Assembly (NCBI RefSeq): GCF_034087045.1
Contig: NZ_CP139247.1
Location: forward strand, 6,784,001 to 6,848,000
DNA from: Chitinophaga sancti
Lineage (GTDB): Bacteria > Bacteroidota > Bacteroidia > Chitinophagales > Chitinophagaceae
DNA length: 64,000 bases
Direction: 5' to 3'
Positions 9,868 to 17,211 of the stretch are shown here, in pieces. Made by a program: the position numbers and the translations under genes. The notes beneath the pieces are model-generated. The model was not told the origin of the DNA. It searched no databases and saw nothing but the letters and a program-made list of their open reading frames with translations. Positions within the stretch are counted from its first letter, which is position 1. The number at the start of each line of letters is the position of its first letter.

Positions 9868-10380
9868 ATGAAACAACTTGTGTTATTATTCAGCCTGTGT
9901 ACTGTAATGGCATTTCAGGCTAATGCACAACGTCGCGGTAGCTCTACAGACTACGTGAACGCGGTAGGCGTAAGATTAAATCCATTTGTAGTAGGTGCAA
10001 CTTTCCAGCATTTCTTTACTGAAAACCATGCTTTCGAGGCCCTGGCCTTTACGGATTACAACCGTCGTTCAAATGTAACTTTCACGGCATTGTATGAGTA
10101 CCATTTTGACCTGGGCGATACCCCACTGCGTATGTATGCAGGTGGTGGTGTGCACTTAGGCATCTACGATCGTTGGGATTATGATCGTGACCGTTATTGG
10201 GAGCACGGTGATGGTTCTTATGCATCTCCTGGTATAGATGGTATCATTGGTTTGGAATACAAATTCAAAAAAATTCCGCTGGTGATCAGTGGTGACCTGA
10301 AACCATATGTAAACTTCGTAGGTGGTACACACCACATTGGCGAAGAGATCGGCGGTGCTTCAGCAAGATTCGTCTTCTAA
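9868..10380 (+). CDS. Small exported beta-barrel-like protein, paralogue 2
   Basis: The 170-residue protein has a signal peptide ending near FQANAQ. Strand-rich sequence follows (VGVRLNPFVVGATFQHFF, ALYEYHFDL, MYAGGGVHLG) and it ends in ARFVF, a typical outer-membrane barrel terminus. It is related to the protein encoded 57 bases upstream, so this is a local duplication. The Arg/Asp/Tyr-rich insertion around residue 100 (DRWDYDRDRYWEHGD) is absent from paralogue 1 and would lie in a loop. No function can be assigned. A strong terminator follows the stop. Confidence 0.77.
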   Translation: MKQLVLLFSLCTVMAFQANAQRRGSSTDYVNAVGVRLNPFVVGATFQHFFTENHAFEALAFTDYNRRSNVTFTALYEYHFDLGDTPLRMYAGGGVHLGIYDRWDYDRDRYWEHGDGSYASPGIDGIIGLEYKFKKIPLVISGDLKPYVNFVGGTHHIGEEIGGASARFVF

Positions 10381-10401
10381 GAAGAATATACTTTATTATT
10401 G

Positions 10402-10439
10402 AAAAGGGGGCGTCTCAACTTCGGGACGGCCCCTTTTTT
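10402..10439. terminator. Intrinsic terminator, member of a dispersed family
   Basis: AAAAGGGGGCGTC pairs with GACGGCCCCTTTT, followed by a T-run. Read on the minus strand its core (GTCCCGAAGTTGAGAC) closely resembles the terminator at 55523-55559, so the two belong to one repeat family in opposite orientation. Confidence 0.85.
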
Positions 10440-10535
10440 ATTCGGATACCTAACCTGATGAAGAAAATTTTCGTACCTGCAATTCTCATGGCCTTCCTTT
10501 TATGATACATCCCCTTTTCTTTTTTATATTTAACT

Positions 10536-12050
10536 ATGAAGATTTTTTCTGCACAACAGATCCGTGAAGCAGATGCATATACCATCACGCACACGCCCAT
10601 CAGCAGCCTGGACCTAATGGAAAGAGCCGCAGGAGCTTGTACAACCTGGATTTGCAAGCACTATGCTGCTGATATACCTGTATATATTTACTGCGGTATG
10701 GGCAACAATGGCGGTGATGGTCTGGCCATTGTACGCCTGCTCAGAAACAGAGGCTATGATGCCCATGCATTTATACTGCACCATAGTGAAAAGGCGTCTG
10801 CAGATCATGTGGCTAACCGGGAAGCTTTGCAACAAAAATATTTGGATGCCTTACACGATGTGCCTGTTACATCTTCTATTGCTGAACCACCTGCAAATGC
10901 ACTGATCGTAGACGCCCTGCTCGGTACAGGACTCAGCAGGCCCGCAAGTGGCTGGATAGCGGGCATTATCCAACAACTACAGGCATTGTATACCACCCAC
11001 ACCATCATCGCCATCGACCTGCCTTCAGGCATGCAGGCAGATAACTCTTCCCTGAATACACCTGTGGTAAAGGCCCACCATACACTAAGCTTTGAATTTT
11101 ATAAACTTGCTTTTTTATTTCCTGAAAATGCAGGCCTCACCGGCGAGGTACATATATTACCTATAGGTCTGCATCCGGATTATATTAAGCAAACCCCTAC
11201 CCCATTTCATATTAGTGAGTCCGCATTGATTAAAAGCATTTACAAACCCCGCTCCCCTTTTGCACACAAAGGCACCTATGGCCATGCCCTGCTCATTGCA
11301 GGCAGTGAAGGCAAAATGGGCGCAGCGATACTAAGTGCCAAAGCCTGCCTGAGAGCGGGTGTAGGTTTATTATCCTGTCATGTACCGAAGTGTGGATATA
11401 CTATTATCCAACTGGCAGTGCCCCCTGCTATGTGCATCATAGATGACCAATATGACCACAGTTCCGGTTTTCAGACAGATACTTCAAAATATAAAGTGAT
11501 CGGAATCGGCCCCGGTATCGGCACCGCAGCAGGTACAGCCTGGGCACTGGAAAGACTTTTTGAACAATATCGTCAGCCAATGGTAATCGATGCAGATGCC
11601 CTCAACATCATCGCGGCTACACCTGGTTTGATTGACAAAGTACCTGAAGGAAGCCTGCTAACCCCACACCCTAAAGAGTTTGAGCGCTTATTTGGAAAGA
11701 CAGCCAACAATAGGGAGCAACTGCAGGTCTTATCTCATAACGCCATTGAAAAACGCCTCTGTATACTTTTAAAAGGCCGGTATACCGCCATGGCATTTCC
11801 GGATGGCAACATTTATTTTAATACAACCGGCAATTCCGGCATGGCAACAGGCGGCAGTGGAGACGTATTAACAGGTATTTTGACATCATTAGTGTCACAG
11901 GGATACTCCTCCAAAGATGCGATGCTGATGGGCGTTTATATCCATGGCCTGGCAGGTGACTATGCCGCTGAAACCCTCTCCCAGGAAGCAATGACACCGG
12001 AAGACATCATTGACAATCTCGGCAAAACCTTTCTGGGCCTGCGTGAATGA
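10536..12050 (+). CDS. nnr: Bifunctional NAD(P)H-hydrate epimerase / ADP-dependent dehydratase
   Basis: The 504-residue cytosolic repair enzyme fuses two activities. The N-terminal YjeF domain (about 1-215) epimerises damaged NAD(P)HX; it shows YCGMGNNGGDGLAIVRLL, LLGTGLSRP and DLPSGMQADN. The C-terminal ribokinase-like dehydratase (about 230-504) restores NAD(P)H. It shows KGTYGHALLIAGSEGKMG, GIGPGIGT, DADALN, LTPHPKEFERLFG and NSGMATGGSGDVLTGIL, the last being the ADP/phosphate-binding Gly-rich loop with catalytic Asp. Length and fusion are standard. It appears monocistronic, lying between a terminator and hppA. Confidence 0.95.
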   Translation: MKIFSAQQIREADAYTITHTPISSLDLMERAAGACTTWICKHYAADIPVYIYCGMGNNGGDGLAIVRLLRNRGYDAHAFILHHSEKASADHVANREALQQKYLDALHDVPVTSSIAEPPANALIVDALLGTGLSRPASGWIAGIIQQLQALYTTHTIIAIDLPSGMQADNSSLNTPVVKAHHTLSFEFYKLAFLFPENAGLTGEVHILPIGLHPDYIKQTPTPFHISESALIKSIYKPRSPFAHKGTYGHALLIAGSEGKMGAAILSAKACLRAGVGLLSCHVPKCGYTIIQLAVPPAMCIIDDQYDHSSGFQTDTSKYKVIGIGPGIGTAAGTAWALERLFEQYRQPMVIDADALNIIAATPGLIDKVPEGSLLTPHPKEFERLFGKTANNREQLQVLSHNAIEKRLCILLKGRYTAMAFPDGNIYFNTTGNSGMATGGSGDVLTGILTSLVSQGYSSKDAMLMGVYIHGLAGDYAAETLSQEAMTPEDIIDNLGKTFLGLRE

Positions 12051-12184
12051 GATACTAACATCAACATACACCCCCAAAAAACCCGAAATAACGGCTTTTT
12101 TCTATCAGTTATTTATCTATTTCCCATCAGACAATTCGTAATGGAATAAAGTTTATATTTATAGAATTGTAAAAAATCACGTAT

Positions 12185-14398
12185 ATGAATATCGTTTACC
12201 TCGTTCCATGTTTTGGCTTGCTTGCCCTGCTATTTACTGCCGTCCGCAGTGCATGGGTATCCCGTCAGGATGCCGGTAATGAAAGGATGACAGAAATAGC
12301 CCGCTACATAGCAGAAGGGGCAATGGCTTTCCTAAAGGCTGAATACAAGATCCTTACCTATTTTGTAATTATCGCCGCTATCCTTTTGGGGATCATGGGT
12401 GCTTCTCATGAAAACTCTGACTGGACTATTGCCCTTGCATTTATCATTGGCGCTGTATTCTCTGCTACAGCCGGTTTCATTGGAATGAGAATCGCAACGA
12501 AAGCAAATGTACGTACTGCCCAGGCTGCACGTACCAGCCTGTCACAAGCGCTCAAAGTTTCCTTCACCGGTGGATCTGTTATGGGTATGGGGGTAGCCGG
12601 ACTGGCTGTATTAGGTCTGGGTTCACTCTTCATTATCCTGAAAGCTTACTTTGGTGCAATACCCAACACCAATGAGATGATCAAAACCATCGAAGTATTG
12701 ACCGGCTTCTCATTGGGTGCAGAAAGCATCGCTCTGTTTGCCCGTGTGGGTGGTGGTATCTATACAAAAGCTGCGGATGTAGGCGCTGACCTCGTAGGTA
12801 AAGTGGAAGCCGGCATCCCCGAAGATGATCCGCGTAACCCCGCTACCATTGCAGACAATGTAGGTGATAACGTAGGTGACGTAGCCGGTATGGGTGCTGA
12901 CCTCTTTGGCTCTTATGTAGCCACTGTACTGGCAACAATGGTATTGGGCAGTGAAATCATATCTAACGACAAGTTTGGTGGCCTTGGACCAATCCTCCTC
13001 CCAATGATGATCGCAGGTTTTGGTATCGTATTCTCTATGATAGCAACTGTTTTTGTAAGGATCTCTGATACAGCGGGTATGAACACCAGCACGGTACAGA
13101 GAGCACTGAATATGGGTAACTGGGGGTCAATCGTACTCTCCGCTATCGCCAGTGCAGCGTTAGTTTACTGGATCCTGCCTGAAGGATCTATTTACCTGAA
13201 ACGTGATTATTTACCAGGAACATCTGATTTACGTGAAGGTACCAAAGCGATCACACAGAGTGGTGTAGTAGGAGCCATCTTCGTAGGATTGGCTGTGGGT
13301 ACGCTCATGAGTATTATCACTGAATATTACACCGCGATGGGCAAGCGTCCGGTACTATCCATTATCCGTCAGTCTTCAACTGGTCATGCCACAAACGTGA
13401 TTGGTGGTCTGGCTGTAGGTATGGAATCTACCATGCTGCCAATCCTTGTGCTGGCTGCAGGGATCTACGGATCTTATGCCTGCGCAGGTCTCTATGGCGT
13501 AGCGATTGCTGCTGCCGGTATGATGGCCACCACTGCGATGCAGCTGGCGATCGATGCCTTTGGCCCTATTGCAGATAATGCAGGTGGTATCGCTGAAATG
13601 AGTGAACTGCCCAAGGAAGTAAGAGAGAAAACTGATATACTTGATGCCGTTGGTAACACTACTGCAGCTACAGGTAAAGGTTTTGCCATTGCTTCTGCAG
13701 CACTGACTGCGCTGGCACTGTTTGCAGCATTCGTTGGCGTAGCTAAAATTAATGGTATTGATATCTATAAAGCGAATGTACTGTCTGGTCTGTTCGTCGG
13801 CGCCATGATTCCTTTTATTTTCTCCTCCCTGGCTATCAGGGCTGTAGGCGAAGCGGCTATGAGCATGGTGGAAGAAGTAAGAAGACAATTCAGAACCATT
13901 CCGGGTATTATGGAAGGTACAGGCAAACCTGAGTATGATAAGTGCGTGGCAATTTCAACACAGGCTTCTATTAAGAAGATGATGGTGCCTGGAGCGATTG
14001 CCCTGATCTCACCAATCCTGGTCGGCTTTGTGTTTGGTCCGGAAGTATTGGGTGGTTTCCTCGCAGGTGCAACAGTAAGTGGTGTACTGATGGGGATCTT
14101 CCAGAACAATGCCGGCGGTGCATGGGACAATGCGAAAAAATCCTTTGAAAAAGGGGTGGTGATCAATGGCGAGACTTTCTACAAAAAGTCAGAACCACAC
14201 AAAGCATCTGTAACTGGCGATACCGTAGGTGATCCATTCAAGGATACTTCAGGTCCTTCCATGAACATCCTGATTAAACTGATGTCGATCGTGAGTCTGG
14301 TGATTGCACCAACATTAGCGGATTTACACCATACAGGACAACCTGAGACTGCTAAAAAGCAACCAGTGAAAATGGAACAGGTGGTTGTTAAAAAATAA
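12185..14398 (+). CDS. hppA: Membrane-bound ion-pumping pyrophosphatase, probably K+-dependent
   Basis: The 737-residue, roughly 16-helix protein hydrolyses pyrophosphate and pumps H+ or Na+ across the cytoplasmic membrane. The catalytic loops are clear: [37 protein letters not shown] and, near the end, [12 protein letters not shown]. The ion-specificity segment [10 protein letters not shown] (about residue 490) has Ala and Gly where K+-independent enzymes carry Lys and Thr. That places it in the K+-dependent clade, which includes Na+ pumps; the pumped ion cannot be decided here. About 35 hydrophilic residues extend the C-terminus. A strong terminator follows. Confidence 0.94.
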   Translation: MNIVYLVPCFGLLALLFTAVRSAWVSRQDAGNERMTEIARYIAEGAMAFLKAEYKILTYFVIIAAILLGIMGASHENSDWTIALAFIIGAVFSATAGFIGMRIATKANVRTAQAARTSLSQALKVSFTGGSVMGMGVAGLAVLGLGSLFIILKAYFGAIPNTNEMIKTIEVLTGFSLGAESIALFARVGGGIYTKAADVGADLVGKVEAGIPEDDPRNPATIADNVGDNVGDVAGMGADLFGSYVATVLATMVLGSEIISNDKFGGLGPILLPMMIAGFGIVFSMIATVFVRISDTAGMNTSTVQRALNMGNWGSIVLSAIASAALVYWILPEGSIYLKRDYLPGTSDLREGTKAITQSGVVGAIFVGLAVGTLMSIITEYYTAMGKRPVLSIIRQSSTGHATNVIGGLAVGMESTMLPILVLAAGIYGSYACAGLYGVAIAAAGMMATTAMQLAIDAFGPIADNAGGIAEMSELPKEVREKTDILDAVGNTTAATGKGFAIASAALTALALFAAFVGVAKINGIDIYKANVLSGLFVGAMIPFIFSSLAIRAVGEAAMSMVEEVRRQFRTIPGIMEGTGKPEYDKCVAISTQASIKKMMVPGAIALISPILVGFVFGPEVLGGFLAGATVSGVLMGIFQNNAGGAWDNAKKSFEKGVVINGETFYKKSEPHKASVTGDTVGDPFKDTSGPSMNILIKLMSIVSLVIAPTLADLHHTGQPETAKKQPVKMEQVVVKK

Positions 14399-14418
14399 TT
14401 ATTTGAAGCTTATTTAGG

Positions 14419-14450
14419 AAAGCCCCGGCTGAATAGCCGGGGCTTTTTAA
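14419..14450 (+). terminator. Intrinsic terminator after hppA
   Basis: AAAGCCCCGGCT (14419-14430), loop GAAT, AGCCGGGGCTTT (14435-14446) and further T bases form a 12-bp perfect GC-rich hairpin with a U-tract. Confidence 0.93.
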
Positions 14451-14461
14451 TTATACAGTAA

Positions 14462-14505
14462 TCGAACAAGCGTCGAACTAGCATCGAACAAGCATCGAAG
14501 AAAGC
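14462..14505. repeat. Four tandem 11-bp repeats
   Basis: Units TCGAACAAGCG, TCGAACTAGCA, TCGAACAAGCA and TCGAAGAAAGC run head to tail in the gap between hppA and the Rrf2 gene. The copies differ at one to three positions. The rest of the 14399-14619 gap holds the hppA terminator, the Rrf2 promoter and its operator. No function can be read from the repeat. Confidence 0.75.
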
Positions 14506-14564
14506 TTATAGAAACACAACCCGGCTAGTTTAATGAATCCGATACACTACCAATTATCAATTTA

Positions 14565-14595
14565 TTTGGTAGAATGAAAAAACGCTTTATCTTTG
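14565..14595 (+). promoter_or_regulatory. Promoter of the Rrf2 gene
   Basis: TTTG (14565-14568), 19 bases, then TATCTTTG (14588-14595) is an excellent match to the Bacteroidota -33/-7 consensus. Transcription should begin a few bases further, inside the palindrome at 14597-14619. Confidence 0.75.
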
Positions 14596-14596
14596 T

Positions 14597-14619
14597 ACTG
14601 TAATCATTTTAATTACAGT
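14597..14619. promoter_or_regulatory. Operator-like palindrome overlapping the Rrf2 transcription start
   Basis: ACTGTAAT (14597-14604) and ATTACAGT (14612-14619) form a perfect 8-bp inverted repeat with a 7-base spacer. It lies just after the -7 box and directly before the ATG. A near copy lies before the next gene at 15049-15071. This is the expected layout for an autorepressing dimeric regulator. Confidence 0.7.
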
Positions 14620-15033
14620 ATGGTCAAAAGTAAGTTTGCAATATCAGTTCACATCCTCAGTCTGCTCAGTCTTTCTGAGACAGAATGGATGTCCAGCGAT
14701 CTCATTGCAGGCTCCCTCAATACCAACCCCGCCCTGGTGCGCAAGGAACTCGCAGCACTAAAAGAAGCCGGTCTCGTAGAAGGCAAGGAAGGCAAAAACG
14801 GGGGGAGCAGGTTGACTAAATCACCGGACAATATCTACTTATCTGATGTTTTCCAGATTGTAAAGGAAAACCACATCTTCGGCTTCTCTCCCAACCTTCC
14901 CAACCCTGAATGCCCGGTAGGCAGGGATATCAATGGCGCGCTGGAAACCCTTTTCGATACCATCGACCAGGCCGTACACGAGAAACTGAAGCATTCCACA
15001 CTGGCGCAGTTCAGCGCTCAGTTCGTGGCTTGA
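14620..15033 (+). CDS. Rrf2-family transcriptional regulator
   Basis: The 137-residue winged-helix DNA-binding protein starts at ATG 14620. A longer reading from TTG at 14593 would overlap promoter and operator. The Rrf2 opening MVKSKFAISVHILSLLSL, a recognition helix around NPALVRKELAALKEAG and the wing GKNGGSRLTKSPD are clear. Only one Cys (NPECPVG) is present where Fe-S Rrf2 proteins such as IscR carry three, so it is more like the YwnA/CymR-type branch. The next gene encodes a YwnB-like NAD(P)-binding protein, and matching operators before both genes suggest it controls itself and that neighbour. The inducer is unknown. Confidence 0.88.
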   Translation: MVKSKFAISVHILSLLSLSETEWMSSDLIAGSLNTNPALVRKELAALKEAGLVEGKEGKNGGSRLTKSPDNIYLSDVFQIVKENHIFGFSPNLPNPECPVGRDINGALETLFDTIDQAVHEKLKHSTLAQFSAQFVA

Positions 15034-15048
15034 TTTTTTTTACACCAA

Positions 15049-15071
15049 ACTGTAACAATTTTAATAACAAT
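15049..15071. promoter_or_regulatory. Second Rrf2-type operator, upstream of the NAD(P)-binding gene
   Basis: This 23-base stretch differs from the palindrome at 14597-14619 at only four positions. The left half ACTGTAA and central ATTTTAAT are retained, while the right half is degenerate. It ends 13 bases before the ATG of the downstream gene. Read with the first site it suggests a two-site local regulon. Confidence 0.6.
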
Positions 15072-15084
15072 AAAAACTTAATAC

Positions 15085-15714
15085 ATGAAATTAACTATCG
15101 TAGGCGCATCTGGCTTTATTGGAAGCGCATTATTGGCTGAAGCACTGGAAAGAGGACATGAAGTAACCGCTATCGTACGTAATCCTGAAAAGATCACCAT
15201 TTCCAATCCTAAGTTGACCGTAAAGCAGGGTGACGTAGCAGATGCAGACCAACTCGCTGAATTGATCAAAGGTACCGAAGCTGTCATCAGCTCTTTCAAT
15301 GCACATGATACCCCCACTTACCTGAAACTGATTCAGGGTCTGGCAAACGGCGTAAGAAAAGCTGGAATCAAACGTGTACTGGTGGTAAGTGGTGCAGGTA
15401 GCCTGGAAATTGCTCCGGGTAAGCAACTTCTGGATACCCCCGAATTCCCGGCTGAGTGGAAAGGTGGTGCCACTGCTGCCCGTGAAGGCTTCTACTGGAT
15501 GAAAGAACAGAACGACCTGGATTGGACAGTAATGAGCCCTGCGGCTTACATCTTCCCAGGTGAGCGTACAGGTAAATTCCGCCTGGGCAAGGATACCCTG
15601 GTAACTGATGCAGAAGGTAACAGCAAGATTTCAAATAAGGATTATGCAGTAGCGCTGATCGACGAAGTGGAGAAAAACCAGCATGTAAAAGCAAGGTTCA
15701 CTGCTGCTTACTAA
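15085..15714 (+). CDS. NAD(P)-dependent oxidoreductase-like protein (YwnB/NmrA-type, atypical SDR)
   Basis: The 209-residue Rossmann-fold protein opens with the dinucleotide-binding motif GASGFIGSALL (residues 7-17). AIVRNPEKI and the segment KQGDVADADQLAELIKGTEAVISSF follow as in the YwnB/NmrA-like group. No YxxxK catalytic pair is obvious, so it could be a reductase or a redox-sensing protein. It lies 51 bases after the Rrf2 gene and carries its own operator-like site, so redox or quinone/thiol stress control is likely, which is inference. The gene ends at a hairpin shared with the convergent AraC gene. Confidence 0.85.
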   Translation: MKLTIVGASGFIGSALLAEALERGHEVTAIVRNPEKITISNPKLTVKQGDVADADQLAELIKGTEAVISSFNAHDTPTYLKLIQGLANGVRKAGIKRVLVVSGAGSLEIAPGKQLLDTPEFPAEWKGGATAAREGFYWMKEQNDLDWTVMSPAAYIFPGERTGKFRLGKDTLVTDAEGNSKISNKDYAVALIDEVEKNQHVKARFTAAY

Positions 15715-15724
15715 GCTAATTAAT

Positions 15725-15763
15725 AAAAGGAGGGCGTATCATACTCCTGGTACACCCTCTTTT
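15725..15763. terminator. Bidirectional hairpin between the oxidoreductase and AraC genes
   Basis: AAAAGGAGGG.GTA pairs imperfectly with TAC.CCCTCTTTT. A-tract and T-tract flank it, so it can stop both converging genes. Its layout resembles the terminators at 10402 and 55523. Confidence 0.65.
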
Positions 15764-15772
15764 GAAATGCTT

Positions 15773-16771
15773 TTATGCGTTCCGCAGTTTTATCGGGCTC
15801 ACCCCGAATTTCTTTCTGAAAGCAGTACTGAAATGCTGTACAGATGAAAAACCCAGTTGCTCTGCTATCTGGGTCACTGACTGCGCAGCTGAGTGTAATA
15901 ACTGCCGCGCATGTTCCATTTTATGATCATTCAGGTAGCCAAACACAGTATTATCAAATACATGTTTGAACCCATTCTTCAGTTTAAACTCATTTAGCCC
16001 CGCTGCCCTTGATAATTCCGTCAGCGAAGGGGGTGCGTGCATTTGGGTCAATAAATAATCTCTTGCAAAAAAGATCTTCTCTTTATCCGATGCAGATAAT
16101 ACAAACCGCTCTTTCCGTAAGGATTCTGCCTGCTCCTGCTGCTCGCATTGCAGGGCCAGCAACTCTATCACCTTAGATTGCAGGTATAATTTTTTATGCC
16201 CTCCCTGAAACTGGCAGTTCCTGATCTCGTCCAGGATCATCAGCATACGGGTGGTAATAGGGTGGTTATTCTTCTTATTTAGTATAATAGGTCTGTTTCC
16301 AGCCACATTGTTCGCCAGCATATCCAATATCCGGCCATTATTGTCCGCCAGCTGCAGGAAGCGTTCTTTGCTGAAGTTCATCCCAACTGCAGCCAGGTTC
16401 TCCTGTTTGAGGATATGGGCATTTTCCACACCTCCGGGACTATAATACAGGTTGTGCTCAAGCGAACCAAACAGGCGCTGCCGCTCCTGTCCGACATTGG
16501 TATTAAAATGCCCGCGTACCAGAAAAAACAGGGAAACTGCCGGTATGGTATCTGTCGCATTCACATGCAGGTTCTCATATACAGAAGCATCGCCAGAGAA
16601 AATATGATACCCGTCAAAAAAGGTTTCCCGAAATACCGCTTCTCCAAAATTGTATTTGATTTCCTGCTGCTCCTCTACCAACTGGGTAGACACCAGCTTT
16701 TCCTGCAGGTCATCCCCCATCCCTTCTTCGAGCAATAACTCATTAATATCATTCCTGATCTGGAAAGCCAT
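15773..16771 (-). CDS. AraC-family transcriptional regulator
   Basis: The 332-residue protein has a C-terminal AraC/XylS double helix-turn-helix (about 230-332). The first helix includes LTELSRAAGLNEFKLKNGFK, and the family signature VTQIAEQLGFSSVQHFSTAF is followed by RKKFGVSPIKLRN. The N-terminal 220 residues are predicted beta-rich and probably bind an effector. The length and the C-terminal sequence resemble PchR-type regulators of siderophore genes, but no siderophore gene is adjacent. It is divergent from the small HMA-like gene across 94 bases, so that gene is a candidate target. Confidence 0.88.
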   Translation of the reverse strand: MAFQIRNDINELLLEEGMGDDLQEKLVSTQLVEEQQEIKYNFGEAVFRETFFDGYHIFSGDASVYENLHVNATDTIPAVSLFFLVRGHFNTNVGQERQRLFGSLEHNLYYSPGGVENAHILKQENLAAVGMNFSKERFLQLADNNGRILDMLANNVAGNRPIILNKKNNHPITTRMLMILDEIRNCQFQGGHKKLYLQSKVIELLALQCEQQEQAESLRKERFVLSASDKEKIFFARDYLLTQMHAPPSLTELSRAAGLNEFKLKNGFKHVFDNTVFGYLNDHKMEHARQLLHSAAQSVTQIAEQLGFSSVQHFSTAFRKKFGVSPIKLRNA

Positions 16772-16865
16772 AATAATCCGTTAAATATAAAATTTAATCC
16801 TTTTCGTGTAACAGTTAACCAGACGATGTGCTTCACCTTTGCACAAAGCTAAATTTTTTAATTAA

Positions 16866-17081
16866 ATGATCGGGATATTCAAAACAAACATCAATACAGA
16901 CCTGGATAAGTTAAAAGTAATTTCCGCTATCCATCAGGAATTCCCAATTCAAGCCTGCACTGTAGATATTGAAGATTGCGATAAAGTATTAAGAATTGTA
17001 GGCCAGGGTTCTCCCGTGGATGAAGGGGAAGTTATTTTTCTTTTACAACGCATGGGTTATCAATGCGATATACTGGAATAA
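16866..17081 (+). CDS. Small HMA-fold-like protein without a CxxC motif
   Basis: The 71-residue predicted cytosolic protein has a beta-alpha-beta-beta-alpha-beta-like pattern: IFKTNI, a helix LDKLKVISAIHQEF, strands ACTVDIEDCDKVLRIVG, a helix DEGEVIFLLQRMG and a closing strand. This resembles heavy-metal-associated domains, but the metal-binding CxxC is absent, so metal binding is doubtful. CACCTTTG at 16835-16842 is a one-mismatch -7 box 23 bases before the start. Divergence from the AraC gene suggests a regulatory link. The function is unknown. Confidence 0.7.
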   Translation: MIGIFKTNINTDLDKLKVISAIHQEFPIQACTVDIEDCDKVLRIVGQGSPVDEGEVIFLLQRMGYQCDILE

Positions 17082-17211
17082 AGATTAATTTTAAATATTT
17101 CTCCGTCAACCTATAGGGGTAACCCCATTATCCCACGTCATATATGCGTGTTTAGATCACACTAGCGCACCTTTCAACATTTTGTAAAATTTATAACTAT
17201 CAAATCCTTTT

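Noticed and set aside
9842..9868. AACCTTTTTTAAAAA before the second small barrel gene, like the ECF -35 block
   Set aside because: No GTC follows at the required 16-17 bases, so it is not counted as part of the sigma regulon.
14593..14619. Upstream TTG start extending the Rrf2 protein by nine residues
   Set aside because: The extension lies inside the promoter/operator and the family begins at MVKSKFAISVH, so ATG 14620 was used.
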